Below, one piece after another: positions 48,891 to 56,325 of a stretch of DNA of 64,000 nucleotides. A program made the translations under genes and the position numbers. Within the stretch, counting starts at the first letter, position 1; every line of letters starts with the position of its first letter. A model generated the notes under the pieces. It was not told the origin of the DNA, did no database searches, and saw only the letters and a list, made by a program, of their open reading frames with translations. Source of the DNA: Chromobacterium amazonense (GTDB lineage Bacteria; Pseudomonadota; Gammaproteobacteria; Burkholderiales; Chromobacteriaceae); assembly GCF_001855565.1 (NCBI RefSeq), contig NZ_MKCR01000004.1:155515-219514 (forward strand). The letters run 5' to 3'.

Positions 48891-49424
48891 ATGAACGAAG
48901 AGAAATTGTTGATCGACTGGATTCACAGGGTAGAGCACGATCTTGACAAATGCCAGCCAACCAAAAGACTCCACTCATTGGTAACCGAGATCTATTTCGA
49001 ACAACATCTTTCCATGTCGAGTAGTCTTAATCTTCCTTCAGCAATTGCATTTGGTTGGATAAAAAGATACAACAGAGAAAAACAATTTACAGAATGGTTT
49101 AAAATTGCTTCACAAGATAGCATACCGAAGAAACAGCCCAGTCTTCGCTTTATTAAAGAAATGGCTTTCCATCAACCACAGGATAGATTTTATCTAATCG
49201 AGCACCGGATTGACTATAGTCATGAAAGTATACTGCCATTAGTAATTTTCAAAGTAAGAAGCCTACTTACCATTGACGGAAGAGTTGGTGCATTTCCAAC
49301 AGAAGAAAGTCTGCAGCTTTCCAAAAAATTTACTCAAAATTCTAGTAATAAGCTAAATCAACTAATCTCGACAGAACCCATACACGAGATCGAAAAGTGG
49401 CTAAAATTACTAAGGAAGGTCTGA
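48891..49424 (+). CDS. Uncharacterised protein downstream of the EcoRII-type nuclease
   Basis: 177-residue soluble protein I do not recognise. It starts 17 bases after the nuclease stop and is read in the same direction, so it is probably part of the operon. It is rich in charged residues and Ile/Lys; features include LIDWIHRVEHDLDKCQPTKRLHS, YFEQHLSMSSSLNLPSAIAFGWIKRYN, PLVIFKVRSLLTIDGRVGAF and a Lys-rich end. No signal peptide, membrane segment or nuclease motif is seen. It is AT-rich like the rest of the island. It may be a previously undescribed accessory of the EcoRII system or simply a passenger. Confidence 0.55.
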   Translation: MNEEKLLIDWIHRVEHDLDKCQPTKRLHSLVTEIYFEQHLSMSSSLNLPSAIAFGWIKRYNREKQFTEWFKIASQDSIPKKQPSLRFIKEMAFHQPQDRFYLIEHRIDYSHESILPLVIFKVRSLLTIDGRVGAFPTEESLQLSKKFTQNSSNKLNQLISTEPIHEIEKWLKLLRKV

Positions 49425-49797
49425 ACAACCTGCCACGCAAACAGAAATGCAATTTCTCGCGGGGCTTCGGTTGCATTAGACCTTCCCTAGAATCTATCAA
49501 ACCCAAGTTGCAACACCATAAAATAGAAAACCAAAGAAATATTGGGTCTCCATTTCACGTATCGACTTACTTCTTTCAGACCATTCAAAATCAGGCTATC
49601 ACAAATCCAGATAAAGATATTCGTCGCAAGTAGTACGACAACGGATCAATTTATTTCCTGATTGCATACTGTTCTATCGCCCTGTTTCAGCCACATCCAC
49701 CCCACATTATATTGGCGGCCAAACAAAGCCAGATCCTGGCAATAAAAGGAGGATGGAGATATTGCAAATATCTTATCCAGGATAAAGCGGGGCTAAC
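49425..49797. other. 373-base region at the right edge of the restriction island
   Basis: No supported gene. A 78-codon open frame from 49397 overlaps the upstream gene by 28 bases and has no recognisable composition or motif. AATGCAA/TTGCATT flank a GC-rich core at about 49446-49477. The end carries an inverted repeat in front of the GNAT-like gene (listed separately). Confidence 0.5.
49751..49778. promoter_or_regulatory. Inverted repeat upstream of the GNAT-like hypothetical gene
   Basis: GGATGG AGATATT GCA AATATCT TATCC: 7-bp perfect inner arms with a GCA centre, plus GGAT/ATCC outer arms, 19 bases before the ATG at 49798. Probably an operator or a 5'-leader hairpin near the ribosome site; AGGAGG at 49748-49752 overlaps its left edge. 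Confidence 0.5.
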
Positions 49798-50583
49798 ATG
49801 TCTAAACTCGGAAGGTCTATTATTATTGACCCAACCGCACTCAACCAGGAGAATCAAGACAATTTGATTGAGGATTTATATCCTATTCATGCAGAAATCT
49901 TCGATGGCGTCAGCAAACTGGATTTTGCCAATTATGTGGTCAAGTCCAGCGCGCCTCACACACGCATCTTGCTGCACCGTGACCAGCAAGAAAATATCGT
50001 CGGCTATTGCGCCATACATTTCTTTGAAGAACAGATGGAAGGCCAGGCCGTCACCATCATTCGCATGGAGGCTGGGCTTAAGCGGGAATACCGTCGTGGC
50101 AACCGCAATGCGCCATTTGTGATAAGCCAGCTGCTGGGCTACCGTTTGCGCCAACCGCTGCGCAAAATCTACTACCTGGGCGCGCTGGTCCACCCATCCA
50201 GCTTCATGCTGTTGAGCAAGTACGCGCGCCAGGTCTGGCCCAGCCCGCGCTACCCGGACGACAGCCGCTACCAACGCATCGCGGCCCACCTCACCCAAGC
50301 CTTCCGGCTACAGCCGGTGGCTAACGCGCAACCTGGCGTGGTGCATGTGGGCTGGCGCACTCGCGACGACGAGGCCGACCAGAGAAAATGGGCGGCAATT
50401 CCGCACCAGGCCGCGCAATTCTATTTAAGCCGCAACCCCGGCTACGTGGCCGGCCATGGTTTGCTGACGCTGGTGCCGGTCAACACGGCTTGCGTATTGC
50501 ATGCCATCCGGTCCCTGCTGTCAGACCGCTGGGCACGCTTGTGGCAACCGCGCCAAAGCGGAAGCGCCGCCAGAGCGCATTAA
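49798..50583 (+). CDS. Uncharacterised protein with GNAT-like N-terminal part
   Basis: 261-residue protein. Residues about 20-130 resemble a GNAT N-acyltransferase: EDLYPIHAEIFDGVSKLDFANYVV, a strand NIVGYCAIHFFEEQM, then RMEAGLKREYRRGNRNAPF where an acetyl-CoA pyrophosphate loop would be, and YYLGALVHPSSFMLLSKYA. The C-terminal half (about 130-260) is of unknown type. No membrane segment. It is separated from the restriction island by an operator-like repeat and ends before a strong terminator, so it is monocistronic. The acyltransferase assignment is tentative. Confidence 0.5.
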   Translation: MSKLGRSIIIDPTALNQENQDNLIEDLYPIHAEIFDGVSKLDFANYVVKSSAPHTRILLHRDQQENIVGYCAIHFFEEQMEGQAVTIIRMEAGLKREYRRGNRNAPFVISQLLGYRLRQPLRKIYYLGALVHPSSFMLLSKYARQVWPSPRYPDDSRYQRIAAHLTQAFRLQPVANAQPGVVHVGWRTRDDEADQRKWAAIPHQAAQFYLSRNPGYVAGHGLLTLVPVNTACVLHAIRSLLSDRWARLWQPRQSGSAARAH

Positions 50584-50609
50584 GAGTCGCGCCCCCATAA
50601 GCCATGCGC

Positions 50610-50648
50610 AAAAGCCAGTCCCACTAGGTAGCGGGCCTGGCTTTTCTT
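50610..50648 (+). terminator. Intrinsic terminator of the GNAT-like gene
   Basis: AAAAGCCAGTCCC, loop, GGGCCTGGCTTTT and TCTTATTC; 26 bases after the stop. Confidence 0.78.
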
Positions 50649-50862
50649 ATTCGGCATGACAAACCACGACGATGCGCCTTCTGTAAGCGCTTACCTCAAG
50701 CGCAACTTGCGGTTTTTTAGGCTGTACCGCATCGCCAAGCACAATGGAATTTCAATATTTGCCATTAATTCTTTTATCGTGGCGTGAAGGAGATGGCATC
50801 ATCCATCCTTTTCTCCAACCGGTCCTCCCGCTTGCGTCGTTTTGGCAAAATGCCGATACTAA

Positions 50863-50878
50863 ATAGGCAATTGCCTAT
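50863..50878. promoter_or_regulatory. Perfect 16-bp palindrome before the xre/RES pair
   Basis: ATAGGCAATTGCCTAT is its own reverse complement and ends 10 bases before the antitoxin ATG at 50889. Autoregulated Xre-RES operons normally have an inverted repeat over the promoter, and this is the obvious candidate operator for the antitoxin or the complex. Confidence 0.68.
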
Positions 50879-50888
50879 GGAGGCCTCC

Positions 50889-51353
50889 ATGTCCCAACCC
50901 TTGTTCAAACCTTCGCCCTCTGCGCTGCCGGAACAGCCTAGCGGCCCGGCGCTGCGGTTTGCCCGCTTGTCCCGCATCATCGGCCAGCCGCTGCAATCCG
51001 ACCTGGAAGTGGCGCGTTACGTCGCCAACGGCGCGGATACCGGGCTGATAGAACAGCTGACCGGCCAAGGCCTGACGCGCAAGGAGCTTGAGTTTGTGAT
51101 TCCGGCGCGCACGCTGTCCCATCGCATCAAGAAACACGAAAAACTCAGCCGCGACGAATCCGAGCGCGGCGTGCGCATCGCCAGCCTGCTGGCGCTGGCG
51201 CAACAAGTATTGGGGGAGGAAGCTACCGGCTGGCTGCGCCAGCCGCTGCGGCGCTTCGACAACGCCAGCCCGCTGGAGATGGCGCAAACCGAGCAGGGCG
51301 CGCGGCTGGTGGAAAACCTGTTGATCCAGATAGACGAAGGCTACGTCGCGTGA
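50889..51353 (+). CDS. Xre/MbcA/ParS-type antitoxin (DUF2384)
   Basis: 154-residue antitoxin. N-terminal Xre-like helix-turn-helix part (ADTGLIEQLTGQGLTRKELEFVIPARTLSHRIKKHEKLS, about 50-95) and a C-terminal MbcA/ParS toxin-binding domain (RIASLLALAQQVLGEEATGWLRQPLRRFDNASPLEMAQTEQGARLVENLL). ATG at 50889 is chosen because GGAGG lies 5 bases upstream; an ATG 4 codons earlier is embedded in the ribosome site. It overlaps the toxin start by 4 bases. It would neutralise the RES toxin and repress its own promoter at the palindrome. Confidence 0.9.
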   Translation: MSQPLFKPSPSALPEQPSGPALRFARLSRIIGQPLQSDLEVARYVANGADTGLIEQLTGQGLTRKELEFVIPARTLSHRIKKHEKLSRDESERGVRIASLLALAQQVLGEEATGWLRQPLRRFDNASPLEMAQTEQGARLVENLLIQIDEGYVA

Positions 51354-51793
51354 TTGGCTGGCGCATCAGCCATTACGCGGACCTGAACGGATTGGGCGGG
51401 CTGCGCGCCGACGGCCGCTGGCACCACGCCGGCCGACCCATTGTCTATCTGGCGGACCATGCCGCCAGCGCCATGCTGGAAATGCTGGTGCACAGCGAAT
51501 TGCGCCGGCTGCCTGCCAGTTTTCAGCTGCTGAAGGTAGAGCTGCCAGACGACAGCCTGCTGGACCTGGACCCGGCTGCACTGCCGCCGGACTGGCGCGC
51601 CCGGCAGGAGGAAACCCGCAGGATGGGCGACGATTGGCTGGCGCAGTCGCCCAGCGCGCTGCTGCGGGTGCCCAGCGCCCTGGCGATGGATGGCCAAAAC
51701 CTGCTGCTGAATCCGCAGCACCCGGATGCGGCGCGCTGCCGTATCCTCCAGGTGATAGACGCGCCGCTGGACACGCGGCTGCGCCAGCCTTAA
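51350..51793 (+). CDS. RES domain toxin (NAD+-degrading type)
   Basis: 147-residue RES toxin. Motifs: WRISHY with the conserved Arg at the start, LGGLRADGRWHHAGRPIVYLADHAASAMLEMLVH with the conserved Arg/Glu/Tyr environment, and LRVPSALAMDGQNLLLNPQHPD. Characterised RES toxins consume NAD+ and arrest growth. The start is GTG and overlaps the antitoxin stop by 4 bases (GTGA). A MITE-like element interrupts the terminator 37 bases downstream. Confidence 0.92.
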   Translation: MIGWRISHYADLNGLGGLRADGRWHHAGRPIVYLADHAASAMLEMLVHSELRRLPASFQLLKVELPDDSLLDLDPAALPPDWRARQEETRRMGDDWLAQSPSALLRVPSALAMDGQNLLLNPQHPDAARCRILQVIDAPLDTRLRQP

Positions 51794-51829
51794 GCCAGAA
51801 CAAAATAAAAAAAAACCGGCCGCCAGGGC

Positions 51830-51951
51830 TAATGCCGTTCACTTAAGAGAAAAGCACCGTCTCCGTGCATGGGAAACGGTGCTTTTTTTGTGGATTCCTG
51901 TGCTCTCAAGGCCAGAAAAGTCGCCCGAAAATCCTTAAGTGAACGGCATTA
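51830..51951 (+). mobile_element. 122-bp MITE-like element, copy 2
   Basis: Inverted copy of the element at 28299-28420, differing at one base. Terminal inverted repeats TAATGCCGTTCACTTAAG; 12-bp target duplication GGCCGCCAGGGC at 51818-51829 and 51952-51963. Removing element plus one repeat restores AAACCGGCC-GCCAG-GGCCGGTTT, a 9-bp terminator stem between the RES toxin gene and the convergent subtilase gene. The internal hairpin (AAAAGCACCGT/ACGGTGCTTTTTTT) has its T run on the plus strand, in the direction of the toxin gene. No transposase is encoded. Confidence 0.88.
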
Positions 51952-51988
51952 GGCCGCCAGGGCCGGTTTGCTTCTTCAGACGCGACGA

Positions 51989-53431
51989 TCAGCGATAAGC
52001 CTGGGCCGCTTTCACCGCAGCAGCGGCATCCACCAAACCGGCGGAGCAGCCTTCGCAAGCCGCAGCCGGCGTACGCGAGGTTTGAATCAGCAATTTACGG
52101 GTCGCACGCCAATCCAGCTTGGGATTGACGGCCAGCATCAACGCTACCAGGCCGGACACATGCGGGGCAGCCATGGAGGTGCCGCGATCCGGGCCATAGC
52201 TGTCGTTGCCTGGCGTCGTCTTGCCATCGTTGAAAGTGGAAATGATCCCCGGGTCTTTGCCCAACCAGTCCCCACCCGGCGCGGTCACGGCTACCATTGC
52301 GCCATAGTTGGAATACGATGCGATGCCGCCATTCATGCCGTTGGCCGCTACCGTTATCACCCCCGGGCAACTGGCCGGAGCAAAATCGCGGGTATTGCGC
52401 ATGGCGTTGCCTGCCGCCACCACCACAATCCCATTGCGCGTCGCCACCTGCTGGATCACATCGCGATAGGTCTGGGTGCAGGGTTGAGCGCCGCCCAGCG
52501 ACATGCTGATCACGCGAGCGGGGTTGGCGTTGGCTGGCAAACCAGGCACGGCGCCGCCCACCGCCCACAACATGGCGTCGGCGATGTCGGCATCGGTGCC
52601 GCCGCAGCGGCCCAACACGCGCAAGGGCAGCAGCTTGGCCTGCGGCGCCACGCCAGTCAGCCCTTGTCCGGCGCCGCCCGCCGCCGCGATGGTGCCGGCC
52701 ACATGGGTGCCATGCCAGGAGGAGGGCTGCCCCGCCACGCCCTGGCCGCACTCGTTATCGGCATGCCAATCGCCCTGATCCTGGGCATTGGCTTGACGCG
52801 CCGTCTTGCCATCCGGCCCTATCGGGAGACGCGCTTCGGCGGGAGAGGAAACAAAGTTATAACCCGGCTGCAGCAAGCTCGGCAGCAGATCCTTGTGCGG
52901 GCGATAGCCGGTATCCAGCACCGCCACGGTGACGCCTTGTCCCTGGGTGATATCCCATGCCGCCGGCAGATTCAGCGAGCCAGGCTGGCTGGCGCTATCC
53001 TGCATATCCCATTGCAGCGCGGCGTAGTTAGGGCTGGGAGGAACAAAATTGGCTTTTTTGATGAAGTTAGGTTCGGCGTACTCCACCGATGGGTCTTGCT
53101 GCTTGATGCGTTGCGACAACGCCCGCGCTTGACTGGCGCTCATCGGCTTGCCGCTGTTGAACACATAAGCGCCGGTGCCCATTTGGTGATCGAACTGCAA
53201 CGGCAGGCCTGTGATGCTTTGCACCTGCTGCGTGCGCTGGGAAAAGTCGGTTGGGCGGGCGGGCAAGGCCTGGCCACGCGGCAGGCTGGCGGCCTGCCTG
53301 GCCAGCTGGTTTTGAGAACTCTGCTTGTATTTGACGATGATGCCGGCAGCCTCTGGGCCGCTGGGCGCGGCTGCAACCATGCCACTGAGGCCGGCAAGCA
53401 GCAGGCTGGAAATCAGTTTTTTCATTTTCAC
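51989..53431 (-). CDS. S8 family serine peptidase (subtilase)
   Basis: 480-residue exported subtilisin-like protease. Signal peptide (about 1-24), an I9-type propeptide (about 30-125: AAGIIVKYKQSSQNQLARQA, VEYAEPNFIKKANF), then the catalytic domain with Asp in VTVAVLDTGYRPH, His in SWHGTHVAGTIAAAGG and Ser in RGTSMAAPHVSGLVALML. The C-terminus has CEGCSAGLVDAAAAVKAAQ. The start is taken as GTG at 53431, because AAGGAG lies 6 bases before it; the ATG two codons later is possible. It follows the lipoprotein gene by about 30 bases in one operon. Probable secreted protease. Confidence 0.88.
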   Translation of the reverse strand: MKMKKLISSLLLAGLSGMVAAAPSGPEAAGIIVKYKQSSQNQLARQAASLPRGQALPARPTDFSQRTQQVQSITGLPLQFDHQMGTGAYVFNSGKPMSASQARALSQRIKQQDPSVEYAEPNFIKKANFVPPSPNYAALQWDMQDSASQPGSLNLPAAWDITQGQGVTVAVLDTGYRPHKDLLPSLLQPGYNFVSSPAEARLPIGPDGKTARQANAQDQGDWHADNECGQGVAGQPSSWHGTHVAGTIAAAGGAGQGLTGVAPQAKLLPLRVLGRCGGTDADIADAMLWAVGGAVPGLPANANPARVISMSLGGAQPCTQTYRDVIQQVATRNGIVVVAAGNAMRNTRDFAPASCPGVITVAANGMNGGIASYSNYGAMVAVTAPGGDWLGKDPGIISTFNDGKTTPGNDSYGPDRGTSMAAPHVSGLVALMLAVNPKLDWRATRKLLIQTSRTPAAACEGCSAGLVDAAAAVKAAQAYR

Positions 53432-53463
53432 GGAAAGCTCCTTCAACTTGCTATGCGGGCCAT

Positions 53464-55134
53464 TCAGCTTTTCAGATACGGGATGGTGGTCAGATTAGCC
53501 GGCAGTGCGCCGCCGCCTGCCGATGGGCTGCCCCAGTTCACCAGCTTGCCATCCTTGGCTACAGCCAGGAATCCCCCCAGATCGGTGCTGTAAATGGCGC
53601 GGATGTTTTGCAGCTTGGCCTGCACCGCCGAACTATCGCCGCCATGAGCCGCCGCTCCCCAAGTCACGACCGTGCCGTCCTTCTTCAGCGCGGCGAAGGC
53701 GTAATCGTTGGCAAACAGGGCGACCACATTGTTGAGTTGAGCTTGCACCGCGGAAGCATCCCCGCCGCGCGTTTCATCGCCCCAGGCCACAACGGTGCCG
53801 TCTTTTTTCAAGGCGGCGAAGGCGGTTTCCGTGCTGGCAACCGTTGCCACATCGCGCAGCTGCGCTTGCACCGACGCCACATTATTGCGCTGGCTATCGC
53901 CCCAGCTCACTACCGTGCCATCCTTTTTCAAGGCGGCGAACGCCGTTTTGCTGGCAAACAGCTTGGCCACATTGGACAGGCCGCCGGAGAAGCCGCTCAG
54001 GTCGGCGCCACGGTCCTGGAACAGGCTGCCAATGGTGCTCACCAAGCCGTTCTGGCTCAACGCGGCAATCACGCTGCGATTGCTGAGCAGCGACAAGTTG
54101 GACTGGGGCATCGGCTCGGTGCCGGTATAGAAATTCTCGGTATCCCAGTTAAGACCCCATGTCACCACGCTGCCGTCCTTTTTCAAGGCGGTGAAGCTGT
54201 AATCGGTAGCGTAGATTTTCACCACATTATTCAACTGGCTGGCCACGGCCGACGCATCGCCGCCGGCTGCGGGATCCCCCCAGGCCACCACCGTGCCATC
54301 CTTCTTCAGCGCGGCTGCGGCGCCCTCGCTGTACACCACGTCTGCGATGTTGTTGAAGTTCGCCAACGAAGCCGCGGTAAAGAAGGTTCCCATTGAGCTG
54401 GAGCCACCGTTGCCGTCGAAGATCTGCTCCATATTGCCCCATGCTGTAGCGCTGCCATCGCTGTTGAGCGCGACGAAACCACGCTTCAGCGGCCAGATGC
54501 GGCTCACCTTGCCCAGCGGCGCCACTGGACCGAAATCGGTGCTACCTACGCCTCCATTAGCATCCTTGTTGCCACCCGAGGCAGGGCGCCCCCAGGTCAC
54601 CACGGTGCCATCGGCTTGCAACGCAGCCCAGGCACGCTCGCTGCCGGCCACCTGCACCACATTGCTCGGCTGCGCTTTCAAAATAGACGTATCGCCGCCT
54701 AGCCGGTTGCTCCCCCAGACCGCCAGAGAGCCATCGCCATTCAACGCGGCGAATACTGAAGATGAGGTGAATACTTTTTGCGGAGCCAGCGTCTGAACCA
54801 CTGTCTTGAAACCGCAGCTTGCGCGGACCAGCAGCGGCGAACTGGGATCGGGATCGTCAATATAACTTCCCTGTTGAACCGCGCTCTGGTTATAGCTTTG
54901 CCATGTCAGCTGCAAATCACCCTGGCAATTGTTGCTTACCGCGGTCAGCGTGCCGCCGCGCGCGCCAAACACGTCCAGCGTCAGTTGGTTGCCGCTACCG
55001 ACCAAATTGCTGGTATTGCTATTGCTGGCGCCACCATCTCCGCCGCCTCCGCCACCGCACCCTGCCAGCGCGCCGATCAGGCCAGCGCCCAGCGCCAATG
55101 CGCTGAGACGCCATGGAACTTGCGTCCGTGTCAT
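53464..55134 (-). CDS. RCC1-like repeat lipoprotein
   Basis: 556-residue probable lipoprotein. The signal ends in a lipobox IGALAGCGGGGGGDGG (Cys near residue 25), followed by a Gly/Ser/Asn-rich linker and a region of about 400 residues of RCC1-like repeats with the core FAALKKDGTVVAWGDxxxGGDASAVQAQLNNV, seen at least eight times; three C-terminal copies are nearly identical. RCC1 repeats form a beta-propeller, here probably extracellular or periplasmic. It is directly upstream of the subtilase gene. Ligand and role unknown. The ATG at 55134 is preceded by AAGGGAAATGTG. Confidence 0.75.
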   Translation of the reverse strand: MTRTQVPWRLSALALGAGLIGALAGCGGGGGGDGGASNSNTSNLVGSGNQLTLDVFGARGGTLTAVSNNCQGDLQLTWQSYNQSAVQQGSYIDDPDPSSPLLVRASCGFKTVVQTLAPQKVFTSSSVFAALNGDGSLAVWGSNRLGGDTSILKAQPSNVVQVAGSERAWAALQADGTVVTWGRPASGGNKDANGGVGSTDFGPVAPLGKVSRIWPLKRGFVALNSDGSATAWGNMEQIFDGNGGSSSMGTFFTAASLANFNNIADVVYSEGAAAALKKDGTVVAWGDPAAGGDASAVASQLNNVVKIYATDYSFTALKKDGSVVTWGLNWDTENFYTGTEPMPQSNLSLLSNRSVIAALSQNGLVSTIGSLFQDRGADLSGFSGGLSNVAKLFASKTAFAALKKDGTVVSWGDSQRNNVASVQAQLRDVATVASTETAFAALKKDGTVVAWGDETRGGDASAVQAQLNNVVALFANDYAFAALKKDGTVVTWGAAAHGGDSSAVQAKLQNIRAIYSTDLGGFLAVAKDGKLVNWGSPSAGGGALPANLTTIPYLKS

Positions 55135-55167
55135 CACATTTCCCTTTTCTCGATTGCAGACCACCAT

Positions 55168-55198
55168 TTTTGTTTAATGCTCAAGGCATTAAACAAAA
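55168..55198. promoter_or_regulatory. 13-bp perfect inverted repeat upstream of the lipoprotein-subtilase operon
   Basis: TTTTGTTTAATGC, TCAAG, GCATTAAACAAAA. It lies 34 bases upstream of the lipoprotein ATG at 55134, so it is either an operator over the promoter or a leader hairpin. It is not followed by a T run in the reading direction of the operon. Confidence 0.6.
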
Positions 55199-55574
55199 TG
55201 TATCAGCATGAAATAAAAATGGAAAATGTTTGTAACACGAAGGCATTATTTCGTGCATTTTCGCAACAATTTTGTCTATTCTTGCCAGCGAAACACAAAA
55301 TAAAAACAGTAAGATATACCAAAAAAAGTTGAAAAATTCACATATAAGATTGCATAAAATCGAAAGTTAGTTCAATTTTCCAAAAAAATCCGCCACCATA
55401 GACAATTACGCCAGACAAGCTCTTCCCGCAGCAATGCCATATGCCCGCACGGCCAAGTCGGCGCTTCACAATTCTTTGCGCAAGCGCGGCGTGGAAAATT
55501 AGAGTCAATTCACCAAAAATCTTCTGGAAAAAAATAATTAGCTGAAACGGTTATTTCAATATTCTCATGCGCAA
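55199..55574. other. AT-rich intergenic region between the lipoprotein operon and eda
   Basis: No gene is supported. The region is strikingly AT-rich for this genome and holds the promoter of the lipoprotein operon. Confidence 0.5.
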
Positions 55575-55606
55575 TGAAAAACGCCCCGCAGCAGTAGCTG
55601 CAGGGC
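55575..55606 (-). terminator. Intrinsic terminator of edd-eda
   Basis: Minus strand: GCCCTGCAG, loop CTACTG, CTGCGGGGC followed by GTTTTTC, one internal mismatch; 30 bases after the eda stop. Confidence 0.75.
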
Positions 55607-55636
55607 GGTTGAAGTGTGTTGCGCAGGTAGCGCTGA

Positions 55637-56263
55637 TCAGCTGCGGGAGAGCTGGGTTGCCTCGCGCGCCAGCTGGGTGATGCGGTCCCAATCGCGGGCG
55701 GCGATGGCGTCATCCGGCGTCAGCCAGCTGCCGCCGACTGCCAGCACATTGGGCAGCGCCAGGTATTCCGGCGCCTTCTTGATGTCGATGCCGCCGGTGG
55801 GGCAGAAGCGCAGGTCCGGGAAGGGGCTGGCCAGTGACTTCAGCAGCTTGACGCCGCCCACCGCCTCAGCCGGGAACAGCTTCAGCGTGTTGAAGCCCTC
55901 GTCCTGCGCCCACATGGCTTCGGACGGCGTGGCGATGCCAGGGATCAGCGTTAGGTTGGACGCGCGCGCGGCCGAAGCCAGCTCGCCGGTGAAGCCCGGG
56001 CTGATGCCGAATTGCGCGCCGGCGTCCACCGCCGCTTCCAGCTGGGCGCGGTTGCGCAGGGTGCCGGCGCCGACGATGGCTTCCGGCACTTCATCGCGCA
56101 TGCGGCGCATGGCAGCCAGCGCGGCCTTGGTGCGCAGCGTCACTTCCAGCACCTTGATGCCGCCGGCCACCAGGGCGTGGGCCAGGTCCACCGCCACGGC
56201 GGCGTCGTTGACGATGATCACCGGCACCACCGGGCCTTGGCGCAATACAGTCAAAGCATCCAT
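55637..56263 (-). CDS. eda: KDPG/KHG aldolase
   Basis: 208-residue aldolase that splits 2-keto-3-deoxy-6-phosphogluconate into pyruvate and glyceraldehyde-3-phosphate, the last step of the Entner-Doudoroff route. Visible: VVPVIIVNDAAVAVDLAHALVAGGIKVLEVTLRT (catalytic Glu), VGAGTLRNRAQLEAAVDAGAQFGISPG and NTLKLFPAEAVGGVKLLKSL with the Schiff-base Lys, and FCPTGGIDIKKAPEYLAL. It lies downstream of edd on the same strand in one operon under the HexR site. Confidence 0.95.
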   Translation of the reverse strand: MDALTVLRQGPVVPVIIVNDAAVAVDLAHALVAGGIKVLEVTLRTKAALAAMRRMRDEVPEAIVGAGTLRNRAQLEAAVDAGAQFGISPGFTGELASAARASNLTLIPGIATPSEAMWAQDEGFNTLKLFPAEAVGGVKLLKSLASPFPDLRFCPTGGIDIKKAPEYLALPNVLAVGGSWLTPDDAIAARDWDRITQLAREATQLSRS

Positions 56264-56325
56264 TTCAATCTCCTGTTAGCGGGCACCGCGTGGTCGCGCG
56301 GCGCACTGCAAAATCGGTTACCGGG

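Noticed and set aside
49397..49633. Possible 78-residue gene after the unknown restriction-island gene
   Set aside because: GTG start inside the upstream gene, no ribosome site, no recognisable motif or composition. Kept only as intergenic description.
55510..55713. Small gene between the lipoprotein operon and eda
   Set aside because: Overlaps the eda end and terminator in antisense or shifted frame, with no start signal or family feature.
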